Shown: in pieces, positions 1-11,596 of the stretch
Layout of the letters: each line of letters opens with the position of its first letter
How positions within the stretch are numbered: position 1 is the first letter of the stretch
Assembly (NCBI GenBank): GCA_033816765.1
Contig: CM066291.1
Coordinates: 5,766,001 to 5,830,000 of the forward strand
Source of the DNA: Nothopassalora personata
Taxonomy: Eukaryota; Ascomycota; Dothideomycetes; Mycosphaerellales; Mycosphaerellaceae
Reading direction: 5' to 3'
Length of the DNA: 64,000 nucleotides
The notes under the pieces: model-generated
Told to the model about the DNA's origin: nothing
The model's input: the letters and a program-made list of their open reading frames with translations, nothing else
Database searches by the model: none
Made by a program: the position numbers and the translations under genes

Positions 1-100
1 CGTTTAGCACGGTTTAGCACCGTTCAGCCAATCGGGTGATTCCGCCCCAGCGAGCCTTGGCGAAGCGTCTAAGATCGAATGGGGCGTGTTTTAGTGTACC
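1..100 (+). repeat. Left arm of a long imperfect inverted repeat
   Basis: The first ~100 bases match the reverse complement of about 8355-8453. The outer part reads CGTTTAGCACGGTTTAGCAC here and CGTTAAGCACGGTTCTGCAC in the other arm; both continue CGTTCAGCCAAT. Similarity resumes near the inner edge around GTTTTAGTGTA. The repeat may start before the window. It looks like the terminal inverted repeat of a large DNA-type element, or of a unit into which the gypsy element inserted. No transposase was recognised. Confidence 0.6.
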
Positions 101-841
101 TTATTTCAATACAGCCTTACTACTAGATTTCACGACGCGATAGTAACTTACTACTACCTCCGAACGAGCTCCTGCAGATTCAAATAAGAGCGCCGATAGT
201 AGAGATTACGAGGGCATTAACATCGAGATTATATAGTAGCGCGTTATATACGAAGTATATCCTCGAATGTAAAATCTAACATCGCCTACCTCGATCGAAT
301 ATCGTCTACCGGCCGAGTAGAGCACGCTACACCTCTATAACTACTTTTGTTCGATGCGCGAGGGTAAATAAGCAAGATTTGCCTATAGTAAAAGCCCTAT
401 ACTATAGCGAGTTAGCGCGTTAAGACCCGAAATAAGTCGAATACACACCTATTAAGTCTATTATATAGCGCGTAATTGCCTATCGTGTCGTATACTGCAC
501 CTACACCCTCTTAGGTAATTGTGCGCATCGTAGTCGCACTAGTGTAGCTATGTCGTCGTAGAGCGTAGTATACGCCGTGTTTTCGACACTCTATTTACTA
601 CTATCTATACGGGTCTTAACGGGTTAGTACCCTTTTATACCGTTTAGCTAATGAGAGCGTAGCGCTAGGTGCTATATAACGCGTTGTTTGTAGTAGGCGG
701 TGCATAAAGTAGTCTCTACCTGCTAGTGTCGCTAGGTATCTATCTATTACGGTTCTAATCTAGGGCTAAAGGAAGCTAACTAATTAGACCTCTACAATTG
801 GTAGGCGCTTCCGCCCGAGAAGTGCTCTCTCGCCCGTAGGA
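101..841. other. RIP-decayed DNA between inverted repeat and LTR, no recognisable gene
   Basis: This stretch is rich in TpA and CpG and nearly free of CpA and TpG, the pattern of repeat-induced point mutation. Every frame is broken by TAG/TAA. I see no domain I can name. It probably belongs to the element bounded by the inverted repeats. Confidence 0.45.
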
Positions 842-1150
842 ATAAAACTAAGGAACCGAGAGAGCAACTAAAGTAATCTCCTTAACCTCGTTAATCTCGG
901 TAATCTCGAGAGAGTATAGAGAGCATAGAGAGCACGGAGAGTAACGCTCTATCTCCTTTATATTTAGGAACGCTAAGAAACCCTTATAGTTCTAATACGT
1001 TTAACTTATGTTACTATCTTACTAATTGGAATACAACTCTTACTCTAATTATTTATCTTCGCTTAGCTTACTTTAGCCTCTCTAAAGAATACCGCCACGT
1101 GACTTGACTTATCTCTCTTTTAAGACTAGCCCTAGAACGAGACAATAACA
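842..1150 (+). repeat. 5' LTR-like repeat of gypsy element A
   Basis: This block is nearly identical to 7643-7950. Its last ~200 bases (951-1150) also match 7441-7642. It ends GACAATAACA, and TAACA is the expected inverted end of an LTR beginning TGTTA (as at 7256). Its first ~110 bases differ from the LTR at 7256-7642, so the left LTR is truncated or chimeric. Gag coding begins shortly after. Confidence 0.6.
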
Positions 1151-1179
1151 CTTTAAACGCCCTTAGGATAAGCGCTACC

Positions 1180-2276
1180 TAAGTAGCTAGTAGGGGAACA
1201 CCCGCCCCTAGCGAAGTAGGAAGCATCCGCCGTACGCTACTATAATAGACTACTATAAAGGACGATAAGTCTAATAACGATAACGAGCCTACTCTAAGGA
1301 AGAACGACGTTAAGGCTACTAAGCTAGATCTCTTCTATAGAGATAGAGCTAAGTTCGACGACTGGATTAATTAGATAGATATGTATCTTATGTTCAACCT
1401 AGTCGATGCCGATAAAAGAACTATCTTCGCTATTACGTACCTTCGCGGAAGTGCGCAGAACTAGATCAAACCTTACCTTAAGGAATACCTTAAAGGTATA
1501 GGACGATTAGACCCTACTAGAATGTTTAGGAGCTATACCCTTTTTAAAGAAAAGATGAAATTAATCTTTAGAACCTCGAACGAAGTCCAATAGGCTATAC
1601 GAATCATTTAACACCTAAAGTAGAAGACGTCTACTTTAGAGTATATAGCCAAATTCGAAGAATACGGACAAATTACCGGATAGGACTAGACGGCGTTAAT
1701 AACTATGTTCCGACGTGGACTTAAAGACTCCGTTAAGGACGAGTTAATAAGATACGGGGGACGGATTACTAACCTCGAAGAGCTAATAAAGGCGTCGATT
1801 AATATCGATAACTAGCTCTAGGAACGACACTAGGAGAAGAGATACGACTCTAAAGTAGGAGGAATAGTAGGATACGCTCCGGACCGTAGACCCTTAGGAG
1901 GATACGTTACGAAGGGAGAATTCTTACGACAAAGCTAGCCCTACTATAGACTATAGCCAATGGAACTGGACGTTACCCAACGAGGACGGAAGATCGATAA
2001 GAGTAGGGGCTACGGAAAGCCCTTTAAAGGAAAAGGAAAACTTATATATTATGCCTATAGTAAGGAAGGCTACATAGCGCGAGATTGCCGCGGTAAAAAT
2101 ATAGTGCGCCGCGAGCAATTTAATATAATGCAACCCCGAACTAGTAAATCTAAGAGCAGCGTTAGATCTCGAGGAGATACCGACTATACTCGGAGAGTAG
2201 AGGAGAGAGCTAGTAATAGAAGCACGACGCCTCTCCTAGACCCCTTAGAAGGACGAGGAGGATACTATAGGTAGTA
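1180..2276 (+). pseudogene. Decayed gag of Ty3/gypsy element A
   Basis: A readable but stop-riddled frame encodes a retrotransposon Gag. It has a capsid-like helical region around 1330-1800, followed by a basic tail and a zinc knuckle near 2045-2090. In the knuckle the first two Cys and the His read as Tyr or Ser (YYAYSKEGYIARDC), as expected from G-to-A and C-to-T RIP changes. Stops are TAG or TAA where Trp or Gln codons would stand. The open stretch 1960-2274 is only the least damaged part. No function is expected now. Confidence 0.7.
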
Positions 2277-3200
2277 AATGGTGGTTATTCTATTTAATGC
2301 GAAGAATCAACTACGACAGTTTAACATAATAACACGAAGAGTCGACTACGAGACCGAATCCGAGTCTCGAAATAGTTATGGAAGCCTTCATTAGTGATTC
2401 TGTTACTAAGACTCGTGTCAAATCTACTACGCCGCGAAGTTAGGCGTAGGGTATTAGCCTTAGCAACCACGAGGAACCCTAGGAGCAACGCATAGGTAAG
2501 ACGCTACGCTCCGAGAAGTGGACATCGATAAATCCTACTTTAACGAAGATAGAAGCGATAAAGAAAATTAGGACCTAGGATAGAACGGATTATAGTCACT
2601 AGAACTATAGGAAGAAAGTTAAGAAACTACCGGGCTAGATACCATCGAGGAAGAACAGGATCCGGAAGAATTAAGCGAAGAAGATTCCTCCGAAGGAGAA
2701 GAGAGCGACACTAACGACGATAACAAATAACTTACCTTTACGGTAGATGCACCTAAAAAACTGTACGACATAATTATCTACCTATAAAGAAGGCACGAGG
2801 AATTCCTACCTAAGATAGGTGGACGAAGGAGGCTATATTCTATTAAGTTTAACAAGACACTCGACACCCTACGAGGCATAGCCTAGGGATACCTACTTAT
2901 AGAAACAACCGAGAATCTAGTAACTACCGTTATAGAACGACTACCGATAGGAAGCCGAATAACAGGAACCGGATATCTTATATCGTTAGGAACATTTATA
3001 TCGAATAAATTACGCAATATAGTGCAGCACGTACGCGCACTCTACTTAGAAACGTAGAAGATCTAGGAACGTAATAGACTACAAGTGTAGACACAGGGTA
3101 ACGAGCTATAGGTTCTAGCCGAAGCCTCTAGGCACGAAGTATAGCGAACTACATACTATTCGGGAAAAGGATTAGCTCCCTAGGAATAAGCGACCGGAGG
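2277..3200 (+). pseudogene. Gag-pol linker of element A
   Basis: This stretch connects the zinc knuckle to the protease. It reads as a charged, Glu/Ser-rich region (about 2530-2730) in discontinuous frames, then a segment with no domain I can name. It is included in the element because base composition and RIP signature are unchanged across both borders. Confidence 0.4.
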
Positions 3201-3219
3201 GAGTTATACAATACTTAGG

Positions 3220-6200
3220 CTTACGTATCGACATTAAACACAGTTTTCAAGACATAAGCAATCGTTAACGGACACAAGACTAGTGTTATAATCGACTTAG
3301 GAGTAGCGGGGAACTTTATCTCCGAGTCTTTTATAAGAAGAAACGGGTTAGCTACCCTAAAGAAGAAATAGGGTTACGAGTTAATCGCGGTAAACGGATT
3401 ATCGTTACCTAGCGTAGAATAGGAGACGATACTATTGCTACTAGCTATCTAATAGCACCACGAGAATATTACCTTAGATGTCACTAATATAGCTAGTTAT
3501 AACATAGTATTAGGTATGCCTTAGTTAAGAAAGTACAATCTAGTAATCGACTAGAGAAGAGGAGTACTTACATTTAGGGAATGCGATTACGTTATCGACA
3601 TTTAGCCTACGTAGTAGCAGCGTTTACTAGTACATAAGGTAAGGAAACAGCTAAACGAGATATAGCTTACGCCGACTAGAAGGATAAAAGAACTACCTTC
3701 GACCGGGATAGACACTAGCGTAGGGCCGCCGGGTTACGAAGTTACTAGAAGTAATAGAAGTAACGCACTATCGAAGAATACTAACATCTTAGAGTTAAGT
3801 ATTCCTAAGGAGTATCGTAAGTGGTCGCGACTCTTTAAAGAGGAGAGAGGTAAAACCGCCTTACCTAAGTACCGCCTATAGGATTATAAGATTAACATTT
3901 AGCTAGGGAAAGAGCCTCTATAGGGACCCCTATATTAAATGTCTAAGAAAGAGCTATAGACCCTACGAGAATAGCTAAAGGAGAAGCTAGCTAAAGGATA
4001 GATAAGAAGATCCACCTTAAGTGTAGGAACTCTATACATGTTCGTTCTAAAAGCAAACGGGAAGTTACGACTCGTACAAGACTATAGGAAGTTAAACGAG
4101 ATTACGATTAAGAACCGATACCCGCTACCTAACATCGAAGAAGCATAGGATAGATTAACCGGATCGGACTAGTACACGAAGATTAACCTACGAGATGCCT
4201 TCTATGCTATACGAATAGTAGAAGGAGAAGAATAGAAAACCGCTTTTAGAATAAGATACGGACTCTACGAATTCTTAGTTATGCTAATGAGATTAACTAA
4301 CGCACCCGCATCCTGCTAGGACCTTGTAAACGAAACACTTAGAGACCTACTCGACGTATACGTTATCGCCTATATAGACGATATACTAGTCTACACAAAA
4401 GGATTCCTATAGGAATATATAAAACAAGTCTAGGACGTCTTCGAACGACTTACGCAATTAGGATTTAAGACGGCACCCGAGAAATGCGAATTCTATAAGA
4501 AAGAAGTTAAATTCTTAGGCTTTATTATTAGCACTATAGGGATAACGATTGACCCTACGAAGACATAGTCAATTAGAGAGTAGCTAGAACTAAAAACAGT
4601 TAAGGACGTATAATCATTCCTTAGACTAGCGAACTATAACCGGAAATTCATTAAGAACTACGCGAAAATAGCAGTACTAATAACGATGCTTACGAGAAAG
4701 GACGTTACTTAGAAATAGGGAAAGGAATAGACTAAAGCATTTAAGAAACTTAAGGAATAATACGCTTTAGCCCCTACGCTTCGACTATTCGATAGTAGTA
4801 AGGAAGTCCACATCGAGACTGATACGTCTAATATAGCAATAGGCGCGTGTCTAACGTAGACACACGATAGGTAGAGACATCTAGTAGCCTATTACTCCCG
4901 GAAAATAACTATAGCGGAACAGAACTACGACATCCATAATAAAGAGCTTCTAGCTATTGTTGCTGCTATGCAACATTAGAGAGTATATGTCGAGGGCCTA
5001 CCGAAGTTAACGATTCTTTCTAACTATAAGAATCTTACGTACTTTACGACGACGAAAGAACTTACCCGAAGGCAAGCCCGCTAGTCGGAGCTGCTAGGAT
5101 AGTATAAGTTCGAAATTAAATATACTCTAGGACGAGAGAATGGCCGCGCCGACGCGCTAAGCCGAAGAAGCGACTATATAGAAGAAAAAGAACCAGTGCA
5201 ACATAAGATATTAAAGACGAACCCCGACGGAAGTCTTAGTACCAATACAAGAGAATTCAACAACATCGTACGGATACTAGGCGATAGGAACGAACAATTC
5301 CCTATATCGTAAGGAAAATACTAAGTACCTAAGGATCGAGAAGAAGAATACATACGACAACATTACGACGGACTAACTTATAGACACCCTAGAACTTCAA
5401 AAATAATAGACCTAATATAGCGCAGCTTCTTATTCCTATAAATAAGACTTAAGGTATTACGCTACATTAAACAATGCATACACTGCTAACGAAACAAGGC
5501 TACGAGACATGCAAAATACGGTTACCTATAGTTTAGGACACTACCGACGAAACTATAGGACGAAGTCATAATAGACTTTATTACGAAACTCCTACCGTTA
5601 AGAGATTAAGTTACGAAACAACCATACGACATAATACTAGTTATAGTTGATAGACTTACGAAATACGTATACTTCATTCCTACATTAGAAACGTACAATA
5701 CAGAGTAGCTCGGATACCTCGTACTAGATAGACTTATCCAATACTACGGATTCCCTTAAGCGTTTATAACGGACAGAGATAAGCTATTTACATTAAACTA
5801 CTAGAAGACGCTTATAGGAACGATCGGAATTAAACATAAGCTATTAACAGTATATCATCCGGAAACAGACGGATAAACCGAAAGGATAAATTAAACGCTA
5901 GAACAATACCTACGACACTACATTAATTATGCACAAGACAACTAGGTCTCATTACTACTAATAGCGCAGATTGCACTAAACAACTACAAATTAGAGACAA
6001 CTTTAACGACACTATTTTATACGAACTTTAGTAAAGATCCTAACCTATTTAGAACACCTAGATCCTACCTACAAGCTAAAAGAGCAATCGTAACGACGGA
6101 TACTCTTAAGGAAGTGCATAAAGAAACACGCAAGGCGATCGAAGATACATAACACAAACTGTCTTAATAACGGTAGAACACGAGAAAAATAGCACCTCTA

Positions 6201-6562
6201 CTAAAAGAGGGGGATAAGGTCTATCTCCTTATAAAAAACTTGAGAATAAGAAGATAGACTAAGAAACTAGATTACGTTAAGGTCGGACCATTTTTAATCG
6301 ACAAAGTCGTAGGACTAGTTAACTACCGCCTACGACTACTACTAGACGCAAGAATCCACCTAGTCTTCTATATCTCTAAGTTAGAACCCGCAGACGCCGA
6401 AACACCCTACTAGGAGAGCTTCTATTTCGAACCGGAAGCAGAAAACGAATTCGAAGTCGAAAGAATCCTAGATAAGAAAGGTTAGCGATACCTTATTAAA
6501 TAGAAGGGATACGACGAATTAGAAAATACCTAGGAACTAGAAAAGAACCTACAAAACTGGTA
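3220..6562 (+). pseudogene. Decayed pol of Ty3/gypsy chromovirus element A (PR-RT-RH-IN-chromodomain)
   Basis: Domains follow the Ty3/gypsy order. An aspartic protease lies around 3280-3640. Reverse transcriptase lies around 3990-4560, with a readable palm motif YIDDILVYT at about 4373-4400. RNase H follows at about 4790-5160. Integrase lies around 5340-6130, with its HHCC zinc region and the core ITDRD. A chromodomain lies around 6450-6560 (EVERILDKKG, then a KGYDELENT-like stretch). The integrase-before-LTR order and the terminal chromodomain mark a chromovirus, a lineage known to target heterochromatin. Dozens of TAG/TAA stops, at positions expected to be Trp or Gln, show inactivation by RIP. 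Confidence 0.85.
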
Positions 6563-6606
6563 ATAAAAGATCCGAGGATATTATAAGAAAAACAAAGACC
6601 TACAAG

Positions 6607-7164
6607 TTAACTAGTAGGGAGTAGTTTGGGTACCTCCTAGAACTCGTTACCGAGACCCTTAATAGCACCCTATGTACCTAGTAACAAGTTAAGAGCTAGA
6701 CCCTTATAAGGGATATCCGAAGGAAGTAAAGAAGCCTCTTCTATCTCCTACTCCTCGATCTCCCTTTCCTTAACGGAAATCGCCTCCTCGGCGCGACGAT
6801 CTACTAGATCTATCTGCTAACGTAAGCGCTTCTCGCGCGCGCGAGCAATCTTTAGATCCTCGAGAGCCTTCTTATAAACCCGCATCGCCTCCTCCTAAGC
6901 GGACCGAGACTCCTAGATTTTCTAACGAAGACGAGCCTTCTCCTCTACTAACCTCTTAAACTCCGACTAAGTTACTCTTACATCGCACCTTTAGCCGCGA
7001 CGAAGACACTTACTACACTTCCCGGAACGAATGTGCACCTTGCATACGCGACTATGCTTTTTACACGTTAAGCATTTCTTAACTATAACTTCTCCCGCGG
7101 ATTTAACGAACTCGTAGAGACGGCGGCGACGGATAGTGCTAGAAGGGCGTTAGTGGATAGGCAT
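6607..7164 (-). pseudogene. Antisense accessory ORF of element A (Cys-cluster plus charged helix)
   Basis: On the strand opposite to gag-pol, between the chromodomain and the 3' LTR, there is a nearly open frame of about 186 codons starting at an ATG at 7164. Near its start it has closely spaced Cys residues (C-x2-C-x5-C-x8-C-x2-C, then a CDV motif). A long Lys/Arg/Glu-rich stretch follows that should be helical or coiled coil. Remaining stops are of RIP type. The same arrangement recurs at 40885-41208 and 56670-57240. Function is unknown; the Cys cluster suggests nucleic-acid binding, which is only inference. Confidence 0.6.
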
Positions 7165-7255
7165 CGTAAAGGGAAGAAGCTATACGCGAATATATAGAGG
7201 ACACCGTTCGTTATAAGTAAGCTTAAGGGACTAAGCTAGGCTAGAAGGGGGATAG

Positions 7256-7642
7256 TGTTACGGTTCGGTCTAAACGGCAGCCCCGACTAGACACACGAAA
7301 CACTAATCACTTAGAAACACGTAATACTAATTATCTAGACGCACGTAACACTAATCACTTTACGGACTAATTAGTATAATTAGTATGCTTAGTAGGACTA
7401 ATTAAGGTAATTATACTAAGCTATAGGCTCTACGCCGCGAATCTCCTTTATATTTAGGAACGCTAGAAACCCTTATAGTTCTAATGCGTTTAACTCATGT
7501 TACTATCTCACTAATTAGAATACAACTCTTATTCCTATCATTTATCTTCGCTTAGCTTGCTTTAGCCTCTCTAAAGAATAATACCGCTACGTAACTTAAC
7601 TTATCTCTCTTTTAAGACTAGCCCTAGAACGAGACAATAACA
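7256..7642 (+). repeat. 3' LTR of element A
   Basis: It starts TGTTACGG right after a purine tract (AGAAGGGGGATAG, the plus-strand primer site expected before a 3' LTR) and ends GACAATAACA, giving TGTTA/TAACA ends. The same purine-tract/TGTTACGG junction occurs inverted at 40720-40735 and 56587-56605, which identifies related elements on the other strand. Confidence 0.65.
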
Positions 7643-7950
7643 TAAAACTAAGGAACCGAGAGAGTAACTAAAGTAATCTCCTTAACCTCGTTAATCTCGG
7701 TAATCTCGAGAGAGCATAGAGAGTATAGAGAGCACGGAGAGTAACGCTCTATCTCCTTTATATTTAGGAACGCTAAGAAACCCTTATAGTTCTAATGCGT
7801 TCAACTTATGTTACTATCTCACTAATTAGAATACAACTCTTACTCCAATTATTTATCTTCGCTTAGCTTACTTTAGCCTCTCTAAAGAATACCGCTACGT
7901 AACTTGACTTATCTCTCTTTTAAGACTAGCCCTAGAACGAGATAATAATA
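7643..7950 (+). repeat. Second, tandem LTR copy next to element A
   Basis: This copy directly abuts the 3' LTR. It is closer to the left LTR block at 842-1150 than to the adjacent LTR, sharing with it the whole first ~110 bases. It may be the true partner of the left block, or a product of recombination between elements. Confidence 0.55.
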
Positions 7951-8354
7951 CTATCTTCGTCCTACCGTCGTATATACCTCCTCGTTAGTCTAGTCGGTCC
8001 GCGTACTACCTATGTTTATGTCGACGTCGGGCGTAGGCGCGGGCGTACTAGCATACTTAGAGGGAATCCGATATAATCCTCCTCTTTATCGCTATCTAGA
8101 GGGTTAATGTCGACGTCGGAGTAGCCCTCGGATAATCCTTCTAACTCTACGTCTTCGAATACGTGTAATAAGGAGTAGTGTCGCGCGGACGGTAATTATA
8201 GGACGTTCTAATAGGTAGTAGACGCTATTGTTAATTCAATTAAAAGCGCCGAGCGTGCGCTGTCGAATGCAGTAGTTATTAAGGCGGTAGAGCAACGTAG
8301 TAATAGAGATATATGCCTTCGAATGTAATAGTGCTTGTTTGTATATAGGGCTAA
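7951..8354. other. RIP-decayed tail of the left repeat island
   Basis: Composition is the same as in 101-841. A 67-codon open stretch on the minus strand (8208-8411) runs into the right inverted repeat and resembles nothing I know. No gene can be supported. Confidence 0.4.
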
Positions 8355-8453
8355 GTTTGTATACACTAAAACAGCCCTATTTAGTCTTAGACTCGCCGCG
8401 CGAATTGGCACTCCTAGCCCTCTAATTGGCTGAACGGTGCAGAACCGTGCTTA
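8355..8453 (-). repeat. Right arm of the long inverted repeat; border of repeat island
   Basis: Its reverse complement aligns with the first ~100 bases of the window, including GTTTTAGTGTA at the inner side and CACCGTTCAGCCAAT towards the outer side. Immediately after it, CpA and TpG reappear and normal gene-like sequence begins, so this arm marks a sharp euchromatin/RIP border. Confidence 0.6.
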
Positions 8454-8883
8454 ACGGAGCTGAAGCGAGCTTAAGCGAGCCTAGCGCGTGCGCTAGGCGA
8501 AGCCAAAGCCAATTCCTGCGGCGAGTCTGAGTTTACTGAGGTAACTGCTTTCAAGGAATTGACTGCAAAACATCATGGCACGTGATCGAGCCATCATGCC
8601 CGAACCTCTTTCGAAATTCAGCTCCGCTTCCTCGCTCACATTGTTGTGCAATGTTACATCATCTCCTTTATGATGCCGTACTTGGCAGATGATTGGCTAT
8701 GGACTATACCACACGCTTCCGTGCGTCCTACTGCCTCCTCTCGGTGGAGCAGCGTTGTATGCCGCCGCGGGGCATCAAGACCATGGCACTGCCGGGTAAA
8801 TGAGACGGATTCCCCCTTAACCTTGTAAGATGGAAGCTTTCTGGTGCTGGGATCGAGTCTAGCTCTTTCGTTGTGCCATCGAC
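8454..8883. promoter_or_regulatory. Intergenic region upstream of GH92 gene
   Basis: About 430 bases of normal composition lie between the repeat border and the GH92 start. Apart from a short GC-rich palindrome-like stretch near 8480-8510 (GCCTAGCGCGTGCGCTAGGC) I see no gene. It must hold the GH92 promoter. Its closeness to a RIP island raises the possibility of position-dependent silencing. Confidence 0.4.
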
Positions 8884-11394
8884 ATGTCCAAGATGGCGCT
8901 TTCTGGCGTGTCCGTCGCCGCCATGTTGACGAGCCTCGTCATTGTACCTGCAGCAGCGCAGGACAGCAGCAGCAACAGCATCCTTCGTTTTGTTGACCCG
9001 CTGATTGGAACAACGAACGGCGGCCATGTCTTCCCTGGAGCTACACTGCCCTTTGGCTTGGCGAAAGCTGGTGCTGATGTTAATGTTGAGAATCAGGGAG
9101 GGTATAGTACTGGAGATGTGACGGGAAACATTACCGGCTTCTCTCATATGCATGACTCTGGTACAGGCGGAGTGAGTCTTTGTTTTTGCTGATGATCGCG
9201 ACCTGGGCTATCAGTCCAATGCCAAGTCATATCGAGGCTTGCAAACCATGAGCACTAACATGCCTCACAGTCGCCTTCGCTTGGCAACTTTCCATTGTTC
9301 CCGCAGGCTGGCTGTCGCAATGACGATATCAATGGCTGTGTCTTCCCAATTCAGGACCGAGCAGTACCTAGGATCAACGGCACTGATGAGGCCCATCCTG
9401 GATACTTTGCAGTCACAATAGAGACCAATATCCGCACGGAAATGACAGTGACGAACCACACAGCGCTGTATCGTTTCAACTTCCCAGCAACATCTGCTGC
9501 CGAGAACTCCAAACTGAGCCCACTGATTCTGGCTGATCTGATTGATCTTCCACTCTCGAGGATCAACGGCTCTGTGGCAGTAGATGACAAGACCGGCCGT
9601 ATCTCTGGCAGTGGAGTATTCTCGCCCAGCTTTGGCATAGGCTCATACACCCTCTATTTCTGCGCGGACTTCACCGGCGCTGACATTCGCGACACTGGCG
9701 TCTTTCAGAACAACCGCGCCGGGACTGAGCCAAAGAATCTCAGTGTTGTCTATGACGGCGTGAACAATAGCCCAGATGTTCTTCCAGCAGGCGCCTGGGT
9801 CAGATTCGATGCCCCGCATAGCAACAATCAGATTCTTGCACGTGTAGGTGTAAGCTTCATCAGTGTTGACCAGGCATGTTGCAATGCCGAGAAGGAGATC
9901 CCAGATTTCGACTTTCAAGCTACTAGGTCCGCAGCTGAGCAGGCTTGGGAAGACACTCTGGGTGTGATCGAAGTCGTCCCGGGGGGTATCAATGAAAGTC
10001 TTCAAACGACGTTCTGGTCTGGCGTATACCGCGCAGGTATTTCGCCCCAAGACTACACCGGCGAGAATCCGCTATGGGAGAGCACTGAGCCATACTATGA
10101 CAGCTACTATTGCATCTGGGACAGCTTTCGCAGCATTCACAGCTTGATAACAATACTCGACCCATACTCGCAGATTCAGATGATCCGCAGCTTAATTGAG
10201 ATCTACCGACAAGAAGGCTGGCTCCCTGACTGCCGCATGAGTCTGTGCAAAGGTTTCACCCAAGGCGGCAGCAATGCGGACGTCGTGCTTGCCGATACGT
10301 ACGTCAAGTTGGCCAAGCTCGCGAGCGACTACGGCGTTGACTGGGACATTGCCTACGAAGCGCTCGTGAAGGATGCGGAAACAGAGCCTTCAAACTGGTC
10401 AGTCGAGGGTCGAGGTGGCTTGCACAGCTGGAAAAGCCTCCACTACGTACCGACTGACGACTACGATCCATACGGAGTCGGCCCCTTCACCAGAAGTATC
10501 AGTCGCACGGTTGAGTATGCCTACAACGATTACTGCATCGCTGAGGTCGCACGCAGACAGGGCAACCAAGGCGATTACGAAAAGTACGTCGCCAGCTCGG
10601 ACTACTGGAAGAATATGTGGAAAGCAGACGAAAGCAGTGCTATCAATGGCACAGATACTGGCTTCACTGGGTTCCTTCAGTCAAAGTTCCTTAATGGCAC
10701 CTGGGGATCCCAGGATCCCATCTTTTGCTCACCGCTGCTGAACTTCACCTCCTGCTACCTCAACCTCGATGGTCACGAAACATACGAGGGCAGCTCGTGG
10801 CTGTACTCGTTCTTCGTGCCACACGATACGGCGTCGTTGATCACTACAATGGGCGGGCCGGCGACGTTCGTCAAGCGTCTTGACTATCTTCACGAGAGTG
10901 GTCTCCTGTATATTGGTGACGAGCAGGCTTTTCTGCCAGTCTTCCAATACCACTATGCAGGTCGGCCGGGCAAAAGTGCGGAGCGAGCGCACTTTTACAT
11001 TCCATCGCAGTTCAACGATAGTATATCTGGCATCCCGGGCAATGACGACAGTGGAGCAATGGGATCCTTCGTTGCTTTGACCATGATGGGCATCTTCCCG
11101 AACCCTGGACAGGACGTGTATTTCATTACGCCGCCATTCTTTGAGGAGGTGTCTGTTCGCAATAAGCTCACCGGGAAGAAGGCTACGATCAGGAACATCC
11201 ACTTTGATGCCACCTATGAGAATATATACATCCAGAGCGCTACGCTCGATGGGAAGCTATACACCAAGAATTGGATCTCGCATAGCTTCTTCCTCGATGG
11301 TGGTGTGCTGGAATTGACGCTGGGGCGGAACGAGAGTGCTTGGGGTACGAGAGCAGAAGATCTGCCGCCGAGTGTGTCGACAGAATTTGATTAG
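8884..11394 (+). CDS. Secreted GH92 alpha-1,2-mannosidase
   Basis: Two exons, 8884-9171 and 9271-11394 (99-bp intron, GTGAGT...CACAG), encode 803 residues, the usual size for glycoside hydrolase family 92. GH92 enzymes are calcium-dependent exo-mannosidases that trim alpha-mannosides from N-glycans or mannans. An N-terminal signal peptide ends in an Ala-rich cleavage site near residue 26. The N-terminal beta-sandwich contains VDPLIGTTNGGHVFPGAT and HMHDSGTGG, the latter split by the intron. The C-terminal barrel has the conserved acid region GDEQAF (Glu about residue 647, family consensus NEPSF) and GNDDSGAMG (Asp about 688-689), the general-base region. The frame is intact, so it is probably active and secreted. 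The start was chosen because it gives a clean signal peptide. Confidence 0.93.
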
Positions 11395-11596
11395 AAGTAC
11401 ATACAGGTGGTGGTCAAATATCTCACGTGGATGAGCACGACCAAGTAAACTTAGTTGGGGTGGTCCATCGAATATTCACCTCCATTACCTAGGCAATAGA
11501 CAGATTTCATGGTGTGGTGCTCCATATGCGACCGTGCTTCAAGCGCACCATACTTTTCGTCAATCACTACAGCCGCGACATGTTCATATCGCTACC

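Noticed and set aside
11534..11596. N-terminal extension of the BMT5-like protein
   Set aside because: The extension begins at a GTG, not an ATG, and has no conserved content. ATG 11597 has a strong context.
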